Below, piece by piece: positions 31,421-41,088 of a stretch of 64,000 nucleotides of DNA. The stretch comes from an uncultured Bacteroidota bacterium. Lineage in GTDB: Bacteria > Bacteroidota > Bacteroidia > Flavobacteriales > Flavobacteriaceae. How positions within the stretch are numbered: position 1 is the stretch's first letter; each line of letters starts with the position of its first letter. Location: assembly GCA_902512755.1 (NCBI GenBank), contig CABXKB010000001.1, forward strand, positions 1-64,000, in the 5' to 3' direction. The notes beneath the pieces were generated by a model. The model did no database searches. It was not told where the DNA came from and saw only the letters and a list, made by a program, of their open reading frames with translations. Made by a program: the position numbers and the translations under genes.

Positions 31421-31541
31421 GATTTGATGAAGCCTATTAACTAAGTGGTGCCGTTAATTTTTATGTTGTGAGGGCTTTATATTCTTCACTGTAATATTTT
31501 TACCTGTAGATTGAGGCTTAAGTGCCTCCAGTGGTTTTGAA
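31421..31541 (+). pseudogene. decayed remnant of an SDR 3' end
   Basis: Translated fragments F-D-E-A-Y-*-L-S-G-A-V-N-F and TVIFLPVD*GLSASSGF match FGKPEELNGVIHF and TGVVLPVDGGFSAFSGV of the intact SDR at 30484-31287; stops and frameshift present. Confidence 0.75.
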
Positions 31542-31553
31542 AATAAAAGCATT

Positions 31554-32735
31554 ATGAAAGAATCTTTTAGATGGTATGGACATCTTGATCCAGTTAGTTT
31601 ACAGGATATTTTTCAAACTGGAGCGACCAAGGTGGTTTCAGCACTACATAGCGTTCCCAATGGTAAAGTTTGGAAGGTAGATGCCATAAAAGAACATCAG
31701 CAAATTATACAAAATGCAGGTTTAGACTGGGAAGTTGTTGAGTCTGTTCCTATCCATGAAGAAATCAAACAACGCATTGGCTCATTTCAAGCCTATATTG
31801 AAAATTATAAGAAAACACTTGAAAATATTGCCTCTTGTGGCATTCATACTGTGTGTTATAATTTCATGCCTGTTTTAGATTGGACACGTACAGATTTGTT
31901 TTACCCCATGAAAGATGGTTCTTCAGCTTTATATTACAATAGTTCAGCTCTAGCAGCTTTTGACTTATTTGTTTTACAAAGAGTAGGTGCTGAAAAGGAA
32001 TACGATGCAAAACAAATCCTAAAGGCAAAAAACTATTTTAAAGCGCTTTCCTATAATGAAATTGAAACTCTCTCTAAAAGTATTATCGCCGGATTACCAG
32101 GTTCAGAAAAGGGCTATACCCTAGAGCAATTTAGAAGACAATTAAAACAATATGAATCTTTAACTGAGAGAGATTTACGAGAACATTTACTTCTTTTTTT
32201 AGAGGAAATTATCCCAACGGCAGAAAAAGTAAACATTAAGATGTGTATTCATCCAGATGACCCACCATTTAATCTCTTTGGTATTCCAAGAGTGGTAAGA
32301 ACATTTAATGATTTAGAAACTCTTTTTAAAAGCGCACCCTCACTTTCAAATGGCTTGACTTACTGTACAGGTTCATTGGGTGTTCGCCAAGACAATGATT
32401 TATTAAAAATTTTTCGAAGATTTGCAGATCGCATTCATTTTCTTCATCTTAGAAGTATTCAAAGAGAAGGAGACGGAAATTTTTTTGAAGCAAATCATTT
32501 AGAAGGAGATGTGGATATGTTCACTGTAGTCCATGCTATAATAACTGAAGAAAAAAAAAGAAAAAAAAGAGGATGTTCAGATTGGGAGATTCCTATGCGT
32601 CCTGACCATGGACATCAAATGTTAGATGATTTAAATAAAAAAATATACCCTGGATATTCAGCAATAGGAAGGCTTCGGGGTTTGTCTGAACTTCGCGGCT
32701 TGGCTTTAGGCATAAGTAAAACAATTAATATATAG
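31554..32735 (+). CDS. uxuA: mannonate dehydratase
   Basis: FRWYGHLDPVSLQDIFQTGATKVVSALHSVPNGKVW; CIHPDDPPFNLFGIPRVVRT; MRPDHGHQMLDD. Confidence 0.95.
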   Translation: MKESFRWYGHLDPVSLQDIFQTGATKVVSALHSVPNGKVWKVDAIKEHQQIIQNAGLDWEVVESVPIHEEIKQRIGSFQAYIENYKKTLENIASCGIHTVCYNFMPVLDWTRTDLFYPMKDGSSALYYNSSALAAFDLFVLQRVGAEKEYDAKQILKAKNYFKALSYNEIETLSKSIIAGLPGSEKGYTLEQFRRQLKQYESLTERDLREHLLLFLEEIIPTAEKVNIKMCIHPDDPPFNLFGIPRVVRTFNDLETLFKSAPSLSNGLTYCTGSLGVRQDNDLLKIFRRFADRIHFLHLRSIQREGDGNFFEANHLEGDVDMFTVVHAIITEEKKRKKRGCSDWEIPMRPDHGHQMLDDLNKKIYPGYSAIGRLRGLSELRGLALGISKTINI

Positions 32736-32785
32736 AACATTATTTTATTGATGAATTTTATAAATTAAATTAAGCAAGTATAACA

Positions 32786-33901
32786 ATGAAAAAAAGTTTT
32801 ATATACTTGGCATTAATTTTTTCTATCTCTTCTTGTATTGATCCAGTTCCTCCTGAGTTTGATTATCAATCTGATTTGGTTGTTATTGATGCTATGGCAT
32901 CAACCATTCCAGGCACCACATTTGTAAATATTAAAAAAACAATTTTTGAATACGGGCGATATTCTACTAGTTTTATTAGTGGTTGTAATGTTAAAATCAT
33001 TAATTCGGATACCAAAGAGGAAGTCTCTTTTGTAGAAAAAGAGTCCAATTATTTAGTTTCTAAGGATTTTAAATTAACTCCAGGTTCACGATGGGAAATG
33101 GAAGTCATATTACCAAGCGGAAAACATTACCGATCTGAATCAGAATTTGTCCCAAATGAAGTGGCTGTCGATAGAATTTCAGAAAAATTTACAAAAGAAT
33201 TGATTTTTGATGAATCTCTGGGGAAATATATTGCAGGGCATGAAATTTCAATTGACTTTCAAGAACCTGAAGACGAACAAAACTTTTATTACTTTCAGTA
33301 TAGAGGATTTGAAAAAGAGATTTATTGTAAGCTTTGTGATAATGGCGTGTATCGTTCTGGGAATTGTGTCTCTCAAATTGAAAACCCACTAGCTAAGGAA
33401 TACTATACTTATCTTTGCGACCAAAGCTGTTGGAAAATTAATTACAATGAAGAAATTTCACTCTTTGAAGATGAATTCACCAATGGAAAAAAAATTTCAA
33501 ATCTACTTGTAGGACGCGTCCCTTTTTATTCTAATCAAGATATTTTAGTAGAAATCCTCCAGCTTAATATTACTAAAAAAGCTTATAAATACTTTAAATC
33601 TATTAAGGATATAGTAGACAATAATAGTGGTTTTAATGCGCCATTACCATCTGCTTTAATTGGAAACTTTTATAATGTTAATGATTCTGAAGATCCTATA
33701 TTAGGACGTTTTACTGCTGCTGCTGGAAAAAGTAAATCGATTTTTATAAAGCGAGGTGGAATTAATGTTAGGATAGTAGGTGAATATAAACCACCCCAGC
33801 CTGAACTTCTAGGAGATCCACTTCCAAATCCGATAACTTATGAGGCCCCATGTTTAGAGAGCAGTTATCAAACTGGAATAAAACCATTAACATGGGATTA
33901 A
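32786..33901 (+). CDS. DUF4249 domain lipoprotein
   Basis: Lipobox SISSCIDP; DLVVIDAMASTIPGTTFVNIKKT; located before a TonB receptor. Confidence 0.8.
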   Translation: MKKSFIYLALIFSISSCIDPVPPEFDYQSDLVVIDAMASTIPGTTFVNIKKTIFEYGRYSTSFISGCNVKIINSDTKEEVSFVEKESNYLVSKDFKLTPGSRWEMEVILPSGKHYRSESEFVPNEVAVDRISEKFTKELIFDESLGKYIAGHEISIDFQEPEDEQNFYYFQYRGFEKEIYCKLCDNGVYRSGNCVSQIENPLAKEYYTYLCDQSCWKINYNEEISLFEDEFTNGKKISNLLVGRVPFYSNQDILVEILQLNITKKAYKYFKSIKDIVDNNSGFNAPLPSALIGNFYNVNDSEDPILGRFTAAAGKSKSIFIKRGGINVRIVGEYKPPQPELLGDPLPNPITYEAPCLESSYQTGIKPLTWD

Positions 33902-36315
33902 CAAAAAGACATAATTCAAGCTATTTTCCATCCTATTTATTTAGCCTTATATTTTCATGCTCAATATTCGCACAAGAATTTTCTTTAACACTATCTGTAA
34001 TTGATGCAGATTCTTCTGAACCGTTATATGGTGTTACCGTTATGCTAGATCCTTGTAATTGTGGTGGCATAACTAATGTAAGTGGGATTTTTTCCAAACG
34101 CATTGAAGCGAATACCTACAAATTATCAGTGGACTATCTCGGCTACAAAAAAGAAAACTTAACCATTAACTTAAATAAAAACATAAACCTTAACCTCTCT
34201 ATGCAAGTTGAGGAAGAACAGCTTTCAGAAATTGTGGTTCTTGCTAAAAAACGCAATCAAAATGTTGAAAGTCCACAGATGGGTGTTTTTGAAATGAATG
34301 CTCGCGATTTAATTAAAATTCCTACAGCTCTGGGAGAGTTTGATGTGTTAAAAAGTATCACCCTTCTTGCAGGGATTAACAACTCTGGTGATGTAAGTAA
34401 TGGTGTTTCTGTTCGCGGAGGGTCTTTAGATCAGAATTTGATGCTTTATGAATCTGCTCCGGTTTTTAATCCAACTCACCTTTTTGGACTTTTTTCTGTT
34501 TTTACTCCAGATGTAATTTCCGGAGTAGATATTTATCAAGCTAATATTCCTGCCAATTATGGTGGACGTATTGCTTCTGTAGTTGATGTAAAAGTCAAAA
34601 ACCCTTATGTAGATCGTTTTAAATTAGAGGGAGGAATAGGGTTAATCTCAAGCCGATTAACACTTAGCACTCCAGTCATAAATGATAAACTTATGTTATT
34701 GGCTGGAGGTCGTTCAGGTTTCACAGATTTCCTTTTTCCTTTATTGATACCTCGATTAAAAAACACCAAAGCTAATTTTACTGATGCCACAATAAAATTG
34801 CTATATATCCCCAACCAAAATAACCAATTGACATATACTCATTTCTTGTCAAATGATTTTTACCAATTAGATTTAATCTCCTCTATTGAAAATATAGTCT
34901 CCTCGGAAAACCAATACGATTTCGGAACTAAAAACCATACATTAAAATGGATACACACTTTTCAAAATAACACCAACTTGACAGGAAAACTTGTAAACAG
35001 TAATTTTTTACCTGAAAACCTATTCCCTGAAATTGATTCTGATAATGTGATTCGTTTTAAATCCCAAATCCAATATACTAGTGGACAATTTGAATTTAAA
35101 GACAAAAGAGAAGATGCTTATGATTACTATCTCGGAGTTCATCTAAATCGATATAATATTGATCCTGGAGGACTTGACCCTGGGAAAGGCAATTCTATTC
35201 TTCCAGTAAAACTTAAAAATGAAATAGGTCAGGAAAATTCAATTTATGCCAACCTTAACATGAGAATATTAAATAGTTTATCTATCTCTGCAGGAATTAG
35301 ATTAACTCAATTTAATTTATTAGGTCCATTTGATGAATCGCAATATAATGAACAAGGACTTTTTGAAGGAATAAATAGCTTTGCTAAAAATGAACTTGTC
35401 AAACAGTTTAGTAATCCTGAACCTCGTTTAGGAATGAATTTAAAACTTGGAAAAACAAGTTCTATAAAGATGAGTTATGCTCGAATTTACCAATATATTC
35501 AAAATATATATAACACCAGTACTCCCTTGCCAACCTCCAGGTGGAAAATTTCTGACCGCTATATTTTGCCACAAAAAAATGATACTTATGGTTTTGGATT
35601 TTACAAAAACTTTTCAGATCTAGATTTAGAAATTTCATCTGAAGGATACTATCGAAAAACCAACAATAATTTAACCTTTAAGCCTGGAGCAGATTTTTTT
35701 CTATCAGATTTTTTGGAACGTGAAGTCACACAGGCTATCGGAAAAGCATATGGTATAGAATTTAGTTTAAGAAAGCCAAATGGTAAGTTTAATGGATTCA
35801 TGAATTATACTTGGTCTAGAAGTTTATTAAAAACAAATGAAGAATCATTAATCGCAAGAATCAATAATAATAATTGGTATCCTTCCGATTTTGATAGACC
35901 ACATACTTTAAATGCTACTATAAATTTCGAAGGAGATTCCTATAATACTTTTAGTTTTAATTTTACTGGGCAAACAGGTCGTCCTTTCACAATTGCAAAT
36001 GGAGTATTAAATCAAGAAAATGTCACAATACCCATATTTTTATCTCGAAATAATTCTCGATTGCCTATTTTTCATCGCTTAGATTTTTCATGGAAAGTAG
36101 CTTATAGTAAAGATCCAAATAGACGATTTAAAGGGGATTGGGTTTTTACAGTTTATAACGTTTACGGAAGAAAAAACCCATTTAACATTTATTATGCTCA
36201 ACGAGACGGAGTTAAAGATGGTGATGTTTTTTTGGGAAGTCCTTTAGGCGCTTATGAGCTTTCGGTAATCAAAGGAGCTTTAGTCTCTCTTTCATATAAC
36301 TTCAAATTTCAATAG
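33892..36315 (+). CDS. TonB-dependent receptor with carboxypeptidase-like N-terminal domain (start moved to ATG 33892)
   Basis: CarboxypepD-like region (SEPLYGVTVMLDP...YKLSVDYLGYKKENLTINL), plug VSNGVSVRGGSLDQNLMLYESAPVFNPTHLFGLFSVFTPDVI, C-terminal barrel. Confidence 0.9.
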   Translation: MGLTKRHNSSYFPSYLFSLIFSCSIFAQEFSLTLSVIDADSSEPLYGVTVMLDPCNCGGITNVSGIFSKRIEANTYKLSVDYLGYKKENLTINLNKNINLNLSMQVEEEQLSEIVVLAKKRNQNVESPQMGVFEMNARDLIKIPTALGEFDVLKSITLLAGINNSGDVSNGVSVRGGSLDQNLMLYESAPVFNPTHLFGLFSVFTPDVISGVDIYQANIPANYGGRIASVVDVKVKNPYVDRFKLEGGIGLISSRLTLSTPVINDKLMLLAGGRSGFTDFLFPLLIPRLKNTKANFTDATIKLLYIPNQNNQLTYTHFLSNDFYQLDLISSIENIVSSENQYDFGTKNHTLKWIHTFQNNTNLTGKLVNSNFLPENLFPEIDSDNVIRFKSQIQYTSGQFEFKDKREDAYDYYLGVHLNRYNIDPGGLDPGKGNSILPVKLKNEIGQENSIYANLNMRILNSLSISAGIRLTQFNLLGPFDESQYNEQGLFEGINSFAKNELVKQFSNPEPRLGMNLKLGKTSSIKMSYARIYQYIQNIYNTSTPLPTSRWKISDRYILPQKNDTYGFGFYKNFSDLDLEISSEGYYRKTNNNLTFKPGADFFLSDFLEREVTQAIGKAYGIEFSLRKPNGKFNGFMNYTWSRSLLKTNEESLIARINNNNWYPSDFDRPHTLNATINFEGDSYNTFSFNFTGQTGRPFTIANGVLNQENVTIPIFLSRNNSRLPIFHRLDFSWKVAYSKDPNRRFKGDWVFTVYNVYGRKNPFNIYYAQRDGVKDGDVFLGSPLGAYELSVIKGALVSLSYNFKFQ

Positions 36316-36362
36316 TTTATCACCTTATTAAAAACATGTAATTTTACAATTCATATCTGTCT

Positions 36363-37259
36363 ATGAAATCAAAAAAAATAGTTTGTTTTGGGGAAATCCT
36401 TTGGGATATATTTGACGATGGAAAAAAGCTAGGAGGCGCCCCTTTTAATGTTGCAAGCTCTCTAAAGAGTTTAGGAGCTGACGTTGAGTTTGTAAGTCGA
36501 ATCGGGAATGATTCTTTGGGAAAGGAGTTGCTCAAAAAAGTAGAAAGTCATGGAGTTTCTACAATTTATTTACAAGAAGATCCACTTTATTTAACTGGCA
36601 AAGTCTATGTTAATCTTGATTCAAAGGGTTTAGCAAAATATGAAATTGTTCAAGATGCTGCTTGGGATTTCATAGAGGCATTACCTAAAACAATTAAAAT
36701 GATAAGTTCTGCTTCAGCATTTGTTTTTGGAAGCCTTATTGCTAGAGCAAAATCTTTTGAAGCACTGATTTTTTTTTTAAAAGTCTCTAGATTCAGCATC
36801 TTTGATTTAAATCTAAGGCCTCCATTTTATAATCAATCATTATTACTTCATTTGATGAATGAATCTGATATGCTCAAATTTAATGATGATGAATTATATA
36901 TAATTGCTAATGGATTAAAATCACCTTATAATTCAATTGATGAAAATATTGAGTTTATTGCTAAAAAAACTAATACGGATATAATCTGTGTTACTAAAGG
37001 AAAAAATGGTGCAGTTTTATACCATCACGGTGAATGGTTTTATAACTACGGGTATAAAGTTAAAGTAAAAGATACTGTCGGAGCTGGAGATTCTTTTTTA
37101 GCAACTTTGATTAATGGTTTAATTGAAAAAAAGCCATTACAAAAAACCATCGACCATGCCTGCGCCATGGGAGCTTTGGTAGCTAGTAGTTTTGGAGCCA
37201 ACCCAGCTATATCTATGAATGACCTTTACTCTCTTGTTTCTAAAAATGAAGCCCATTAA
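36363..37259 (+). CDS. PfkB-family carbohydrate kinase (fructokinase/KDG kinase-like)
   Basis: GEILWDIFDDGKKLGGAPFNVASSLKSLGADVEFVSRIG; DTVGAGDSFLATLINGL. Confidence 0.93.
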   Translation: MKSKKIVCFGEILWDIFDDGKKLGGAPFNVASSLKSLGADVEFVSRIGNDSLGKELLKKVESHGVSTIYLQEDPLYLTGKVYVNLDSKGLAKYEIVQDAAWDFIEALPKTIKMISSASAFVFGSLIARAKSFEALIFFLKVSRFSIFDLNLRPPFYNQSLLLHLMNESDMLKFNDDELYIIANGLKSPYNSIDENIEFIAKKTNTDIICVTKGKNGAVLYHHGEWFYNYGYKVKVKDTVGAGDSFLATLINGLIEKKPLQKTIDHACAMGALVASSFGANPAISMNDLYSLVSKNEAH

Positions 37260-37289
37260 TTTTTATTATATTGTTTAAAAGATTCTAAA

Positions 37290-37997
37290 ATGAAAAATTT
37301 AATATTGTTATTGGGTTTTTGTGTAACTTTTGTTGTTAATTCTCAGAATCTTGATGGAAATCAATTATTAGAAAAAACTATCGCTTACCATGACCCTTAT
37401 TCAAAATGGGAGTCGTTTAATTCTAATTTTTATGTTACTATGGAATCTCCAAATAGATCTCTTCGTAAAAGTAAAATTGAATTAGACTTTCCATCTTCTT
37501 TTTTTAGATTAACTGTCAATCAAAATGAAAATATAATACAGTCAACTTTAAATAAGGATAAATGTATTTTATTGTTTAATGGTGAGGAGGATTTTGCAGA
37601 TGAAATTAAAAACGAGTATCGGCTGGACTGTGAAAGAGCTTCCGTTTTAAAAGACTATTACACTTATCTGTATGGTCTGCCAATGAAACTTAAAGATCCT
37701 GGAACCATTATTGATCCTAAAGTTCAAAAAGTCCTAATTGATGGCATAGAATTTTTTGTATTAAAAGCTACTTATGAAGAAGCTGTGGGTAATGACACTT
37801 GGTATTTTTTCTTTGATCAAAAAACTTTTGCCTTAAAACAATATCAATTTTATCATGATGAATCTAAAAATGATGGAGAATACATTTTGTTGGAAGACGA
37901 ACTTGAAGTAAATGGAATTAAAATGCCAAAGAACAGAAGTTGGTATTTTAATTCTAACGATCAATTTTTAGGTATTGATAAATTGAGTCTAAATTAA
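37290..37997 (+). CDS. DUF6503-type secreted protein
   Basis: Signal peptide; YHDPYSKWESFNSNF ... AFALKQYQFYHDE-type pattern. Confidence 0.65.
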   Translation: MKNLILLLGFCVTFVVNSQNLDGNQLLEKTIAYHDPYSKWESFNSNFYVTMESPNRSLRKSKIELDFPSSFFRLTVNQNENIIQSTLNKDKCILLFNGEEDFADEIKNEYRLDCERASVLKDYYTYLYGLPMKLKDPGTIIDPKVQKVLIDGIEFFVLKATYEEAVGNDTWYFFFDQKTFALKQYQFYHDESKNDGEYILLEDELEVNGIKMPKNRSWYFNSNDQFLGIDKLSLN

Positions 37998-38030
37998 ACA
38001 GTATAAATTAACCATTAAAACAAAATAAAG

Positions 38031-38951
38031 ATGAAAAATTTTACAATTCTATTTTTATTAATTTCTTTAAGCACAATAGCACAAAACACCAAAGAATTAA
38101 TTGGTAGTTGGGACTTAGAGGTAGATATGAATGGAAAAATTTATCCATCTTGGCTTCAGGTAAAACAATCTGGTAATAAAGCTTTGGTTGGTTACTTTGT
38201 GGCCCATAATGGTAGTGCAAGACCTATTTCAGAGGTTTTTTTCCATAATGGAATAGTCGATTTCAGTATTCCACCTCAATTTGATGGTCTTAATAATATG
38301 TATTTCCAGGGGATTTTAATAGATGGAAATTTAAAAGGAACTATAATAAGTAGCGAAGGTGGTTCACATTCCTTTAAGGGCGTTCTAGCTCCAAAACTTT
38401 TAAGAAACAAAGAGGTCAAATGGGGAAAAGCTAAACCCTTATTTAATGGAGAAACCCTAGGCGGATGGTATTCATCTGATGAGAATAAAAATAATCAGTG
38501 GGTGGCTTTAGATGGAATATTGAAAAACCCTGAATCAGGAGTAAATTTAATAACAAATGGCACTTACGAAGATTTTAAATTACATATTGAAGTTCGTTAT
38601 CCTAAAGGAAGTAATTCTGGGATTTATCTAAGAGGACGCTATGAGGTTCAAGTAGAAGACAGCTATGGTAATGATCCAGACTCTATACTTTTTGGCGGTA
38701 TATATGGTTTTTTAACTCCTAATCAAATGGCAGCGAGGCCTGCAGGGGAGTGGCAAGTGTTTGACATTACACTTTTAGGCAGACGAGTAAGTATTGTTGC
38801 CAATGGAAAGTCAATTATAAATGATCAAATAATTCCTGGAATAACAGGAGGTGCTCTAGACAGTAAAGAAGCTTTACCAGGGCCCATTATGTTACAAGGA
38901 GATCACGGTATTGTTGCTTTTCGAAATATTAGCATCCAAATACCTAAATAA
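38031..38951 (+). CDS. secreted DUF1080-domain protein with extra N-terminal domain
   Basis: PLFNGETLGGWYSSDENKNNQWVALDGIL...YPKGSNSGIYLRGRYEVQVEDSYG. Confidence 0.88.
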   Translation: MKNFTILFLLISLSTIAQNTKELIGSWDLEVDMNGKIYPSWLQVKQSGNKALVGYFVAHNGSARPISEVFFHNGIVDFSIPPQFDGLNNMYFQGILIDGNLKGTIISSEGGSHSFKGVLAPKLLRNKEVKWGKAKPLFNGETLGGWYSSDENKNNQWVALDGILKNPESGVNLITNGTYEDFKLHIEVRYPKGSNSGIYLRGRYEVQVEDSYGNDPDSILFGGIYGFLTPNQMAARPAGEWQVFDITLLGRRVSIVANGKSIINDQIIPGITGGALDSKEALPGPIMLQGDHGIVAFRNISIQIPK

Positions 38952-38959
38952 AAATAACG

Positions 38960-39835
38960 TTATTGTTTTGCTTTTTTAAAACCGTAATGGAGTTGTTTAA
39001 AAAAATTAATTGGTACTTTTTCATCGCCTGGAAATCCTAGTTTAATATTTCCATCAGTATTTGGAATATAGTTTGTTTTAAAAAGGTAATCCCAAACGCT
39101 GAGGCTAATACCAAAATTGACTCCAATTTTACCTTTAGGAATTTCAAAAGCATGATGATGTAAATGCATGATAGGGTTATTTAACAAATATTTTAATGGA
39201 CCCCATGAAAGTTTAATATTGGAATGATTGAGATGTCCAATGGTAATGGCAATAAAATGAATAATGTACGCCTGATTAGGTTCAAATCCGCCTAAAATCA
39301 TTACCCCAAAAGTTTTTAGTGGCTTGTAAAGTATATTTTCCATCCAATGGTACCTTAGATGAGCTGCAAATCCCATTTCCTTTACGCTATGATGTATTTT
39401 ATGAAACTGCCAGAGTATTGGAATTTTATGTAATAAAATGTGTGTAATCCATTGAACGAAATCCAAAATAATAAAAAAAACAATCAATTGAATTGTCTCC
39501 GATAAAGTATATAAATCAAATAAAACTAAACTTTTAGAAGTTATACCCATTTCAGAAAACATGAATTGAAGAACCTCATAAAATCCACTGATTACAATTG
39601 AAAAGATGAAAAAATTAAAGAACATATAAAAACTATCCATCCAAAAATCTTTTCTGAACAGTCCTTGTTTCTTTCTCCAAGGGAAAGCTATTTCCAAACA
39701 CCACGCCAAGATTGAAATTAGAATTATGCCCCAAAAATAGTTTTTGTACCAAGGCAGTTGGAAAAGAATTAAGTTTAGGGTCCAATTAAGAGTACCCAAA
39801 ATGCTTTCCCAAAAAATTTGTATCATCTCCATCAT
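38960..39835 (-). CDS. sterol desaturase / fatty acid hydroxylase superfamily protein
   Basis: Histidine boxes HILLHKIPILWQFHKIHHS and HLHHHAFE in a multi-TM protein. Confidence 0.9.
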   Translation of the reverse strand: MMEMIQIFWESILGTLNWTLNLILFQLPWYKNYFWGIILISILAWCLEIAFPWRKKQGLFRKDFWMDSFYMFFNFFIFSIVISGFYEVLQFMFSEMGITSKSLVLFDLYTLSETIQLIVFFIILDFVQWITHILLHKIPILWQFHKIHHSVKEMGFAAHLRYHWMENILYKPLKTFGVMILGGFEPNQAYIIHFIAITIGHLNHSNIKLSWGPLKYLLNNPIMHLHHHAFEIPKGKIGVNFGISLSVWDYLFKTNYIPNTDGNIKLGFPGDEKVPINFFKQLHYGFKKAKQ

Positions 39836-39910
39836 TCAAAATAATTTTTAAAAGTAAGTAGGATATTTAAATTGAAAGTGATTTGTGTTACGCAATTCAA
39901 TGATTTCTTT

Positions 39911-40927
39911 TTACTTTATTTTTTTTAACCCAAAATTTTTTTGATAATAATCTATAATTGGAGGGAATGGACCATATTTGTGTTGTTTTGCAGAAAAATT
40001 GTCAGTCCAAGGCCCATAGGGTGTGGAAACCGGTTTCAATTTTTTATCCGGATAGTCCATTTTTTTATTTTCTTTTTTTGGACGAGGGAAACTATTAATA
40101 TATCCTGCAACATGATAGGCCTCTTCATCTGTTAGTTTGGGATTTTCCCAGCTGGCTTGTAAGTATGGCATATTGTTTTTTATAAATGCAGCAGCGGTAA
40201 GAACTCGATTCATTCCAGCACCATCATTGTATGTATCTGATCCCCATAATGGAGGATATTGATATCCTTTTTTGGTGTCATTATAACGAATTCCTTCTCC
40301 ATTTTGTCCATGACAAACAATACATTCTATGGTATAAATGGACCTTCCTTTTTCCATGTCAACAGCAAATGATGGAGCTTCAATTTTTGGATATCCTTTA
40401 AAGTTTTTACTATTTAATTTAGGTATTCCTTTATCCAACCACTTCATATATGCAATCATTGCTTTCATTTGTGTTGCGTCTTCTGGAAATGCTTTACCAT
40501 TCATACTTCTTTCCATACAGCCATTGATTCGATCAATAAGGGAACCCTCTTTATTAGCTCTTCCTCCAAATTGTGGAAAACGGTCAACTATGCCAATCCA
40601 TGAGGCAGCTCCTGACATAGTTCCACCGTTTAAATGACAATTTGTACAGGAAAGGTTGTTACCGCTATACCTTTGTTTTGATTCTTTGTTTAGTGGACCC
40701 ATGTACTGTGATGAGGCACTTAAAAGTAAATAACCCTCTTTCACTTCTTTAGGAGCCAATGGATTATTTAATACAAGTGTTTCTGGATCCCAATCAATAA
40801 TAATTTCATCTTGTAAAGTTTCCTCTCCATCATAATATATAATTCCAAAAAAAACAACTAACATAAGTATCAACATTGTCATGACTAGGGCTAATAATCT
40901 TTTAACAAGTTTTTGGAATAACATCAT
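39911..40927 (-). CDS. diheme cytochrome c, thiosulfate dehydrogenase (TsdA)-like
   Basis: Two CXXCH motifs (CTNCH, CIVCH); GRANKEGSLIDRINGCMERSMNGKAFPEDATQMKAMIAYMKWL; N-terminal TM. Confidence 0.8.
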   Translation of the reverse strand: MMLFQKLVKRLLALVMTMLILMLVVFFGIIYYDGEETLQDEIIIDWDPETLVLNNPLAPKEVKEGYLLLSASSQYMGPLNKESKQRYSGNNLSCTNCHLNGGTMSGAASWIGIVDRFPQFGGRANKEGSLIDRINGCMERSMNGKAFPEDATQMKAMIAYMKWLDKGIPKLNSKNFKGYPKIEAPSFAVDMEKGRSIYTIECIVCHGQNGEGIRYNDTKKGYQYPPLWGSDTYNDGAGMNRVLTAAAFIKNNMPYLQASWENPKLTDEEAYHVAGYINSFPRPKKENKKMDYPDKKLKPVSTPYGPWTDNFSAKQHKYGPFPPIIDYYQKNFGLKKIK

Positions 40928-41088
40928 TATTTCGAAATAAATCTATTTATGAATATACTATTTTCTATGATTTCACATGACTCTTAAAGTTATATTTGAA
41001 ATCATAGATGCTATACAACTTGGTTCATTTGATTTTATAACTTTAACTAAATTAAATCGAAGATTCAAATTATTAATTAAGTATCATT

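Noticed and set aside
31455-31490. Reverse-strand reading Y-S-E-E-Y-K-A-L-T-T resembling the decarboxylase C-terminus (IDDYKALTIA)
   Set aside because: Short, in the wrong order relative to the dctM relic, and the same bases are better explained as the plus-strand SDR remnant.
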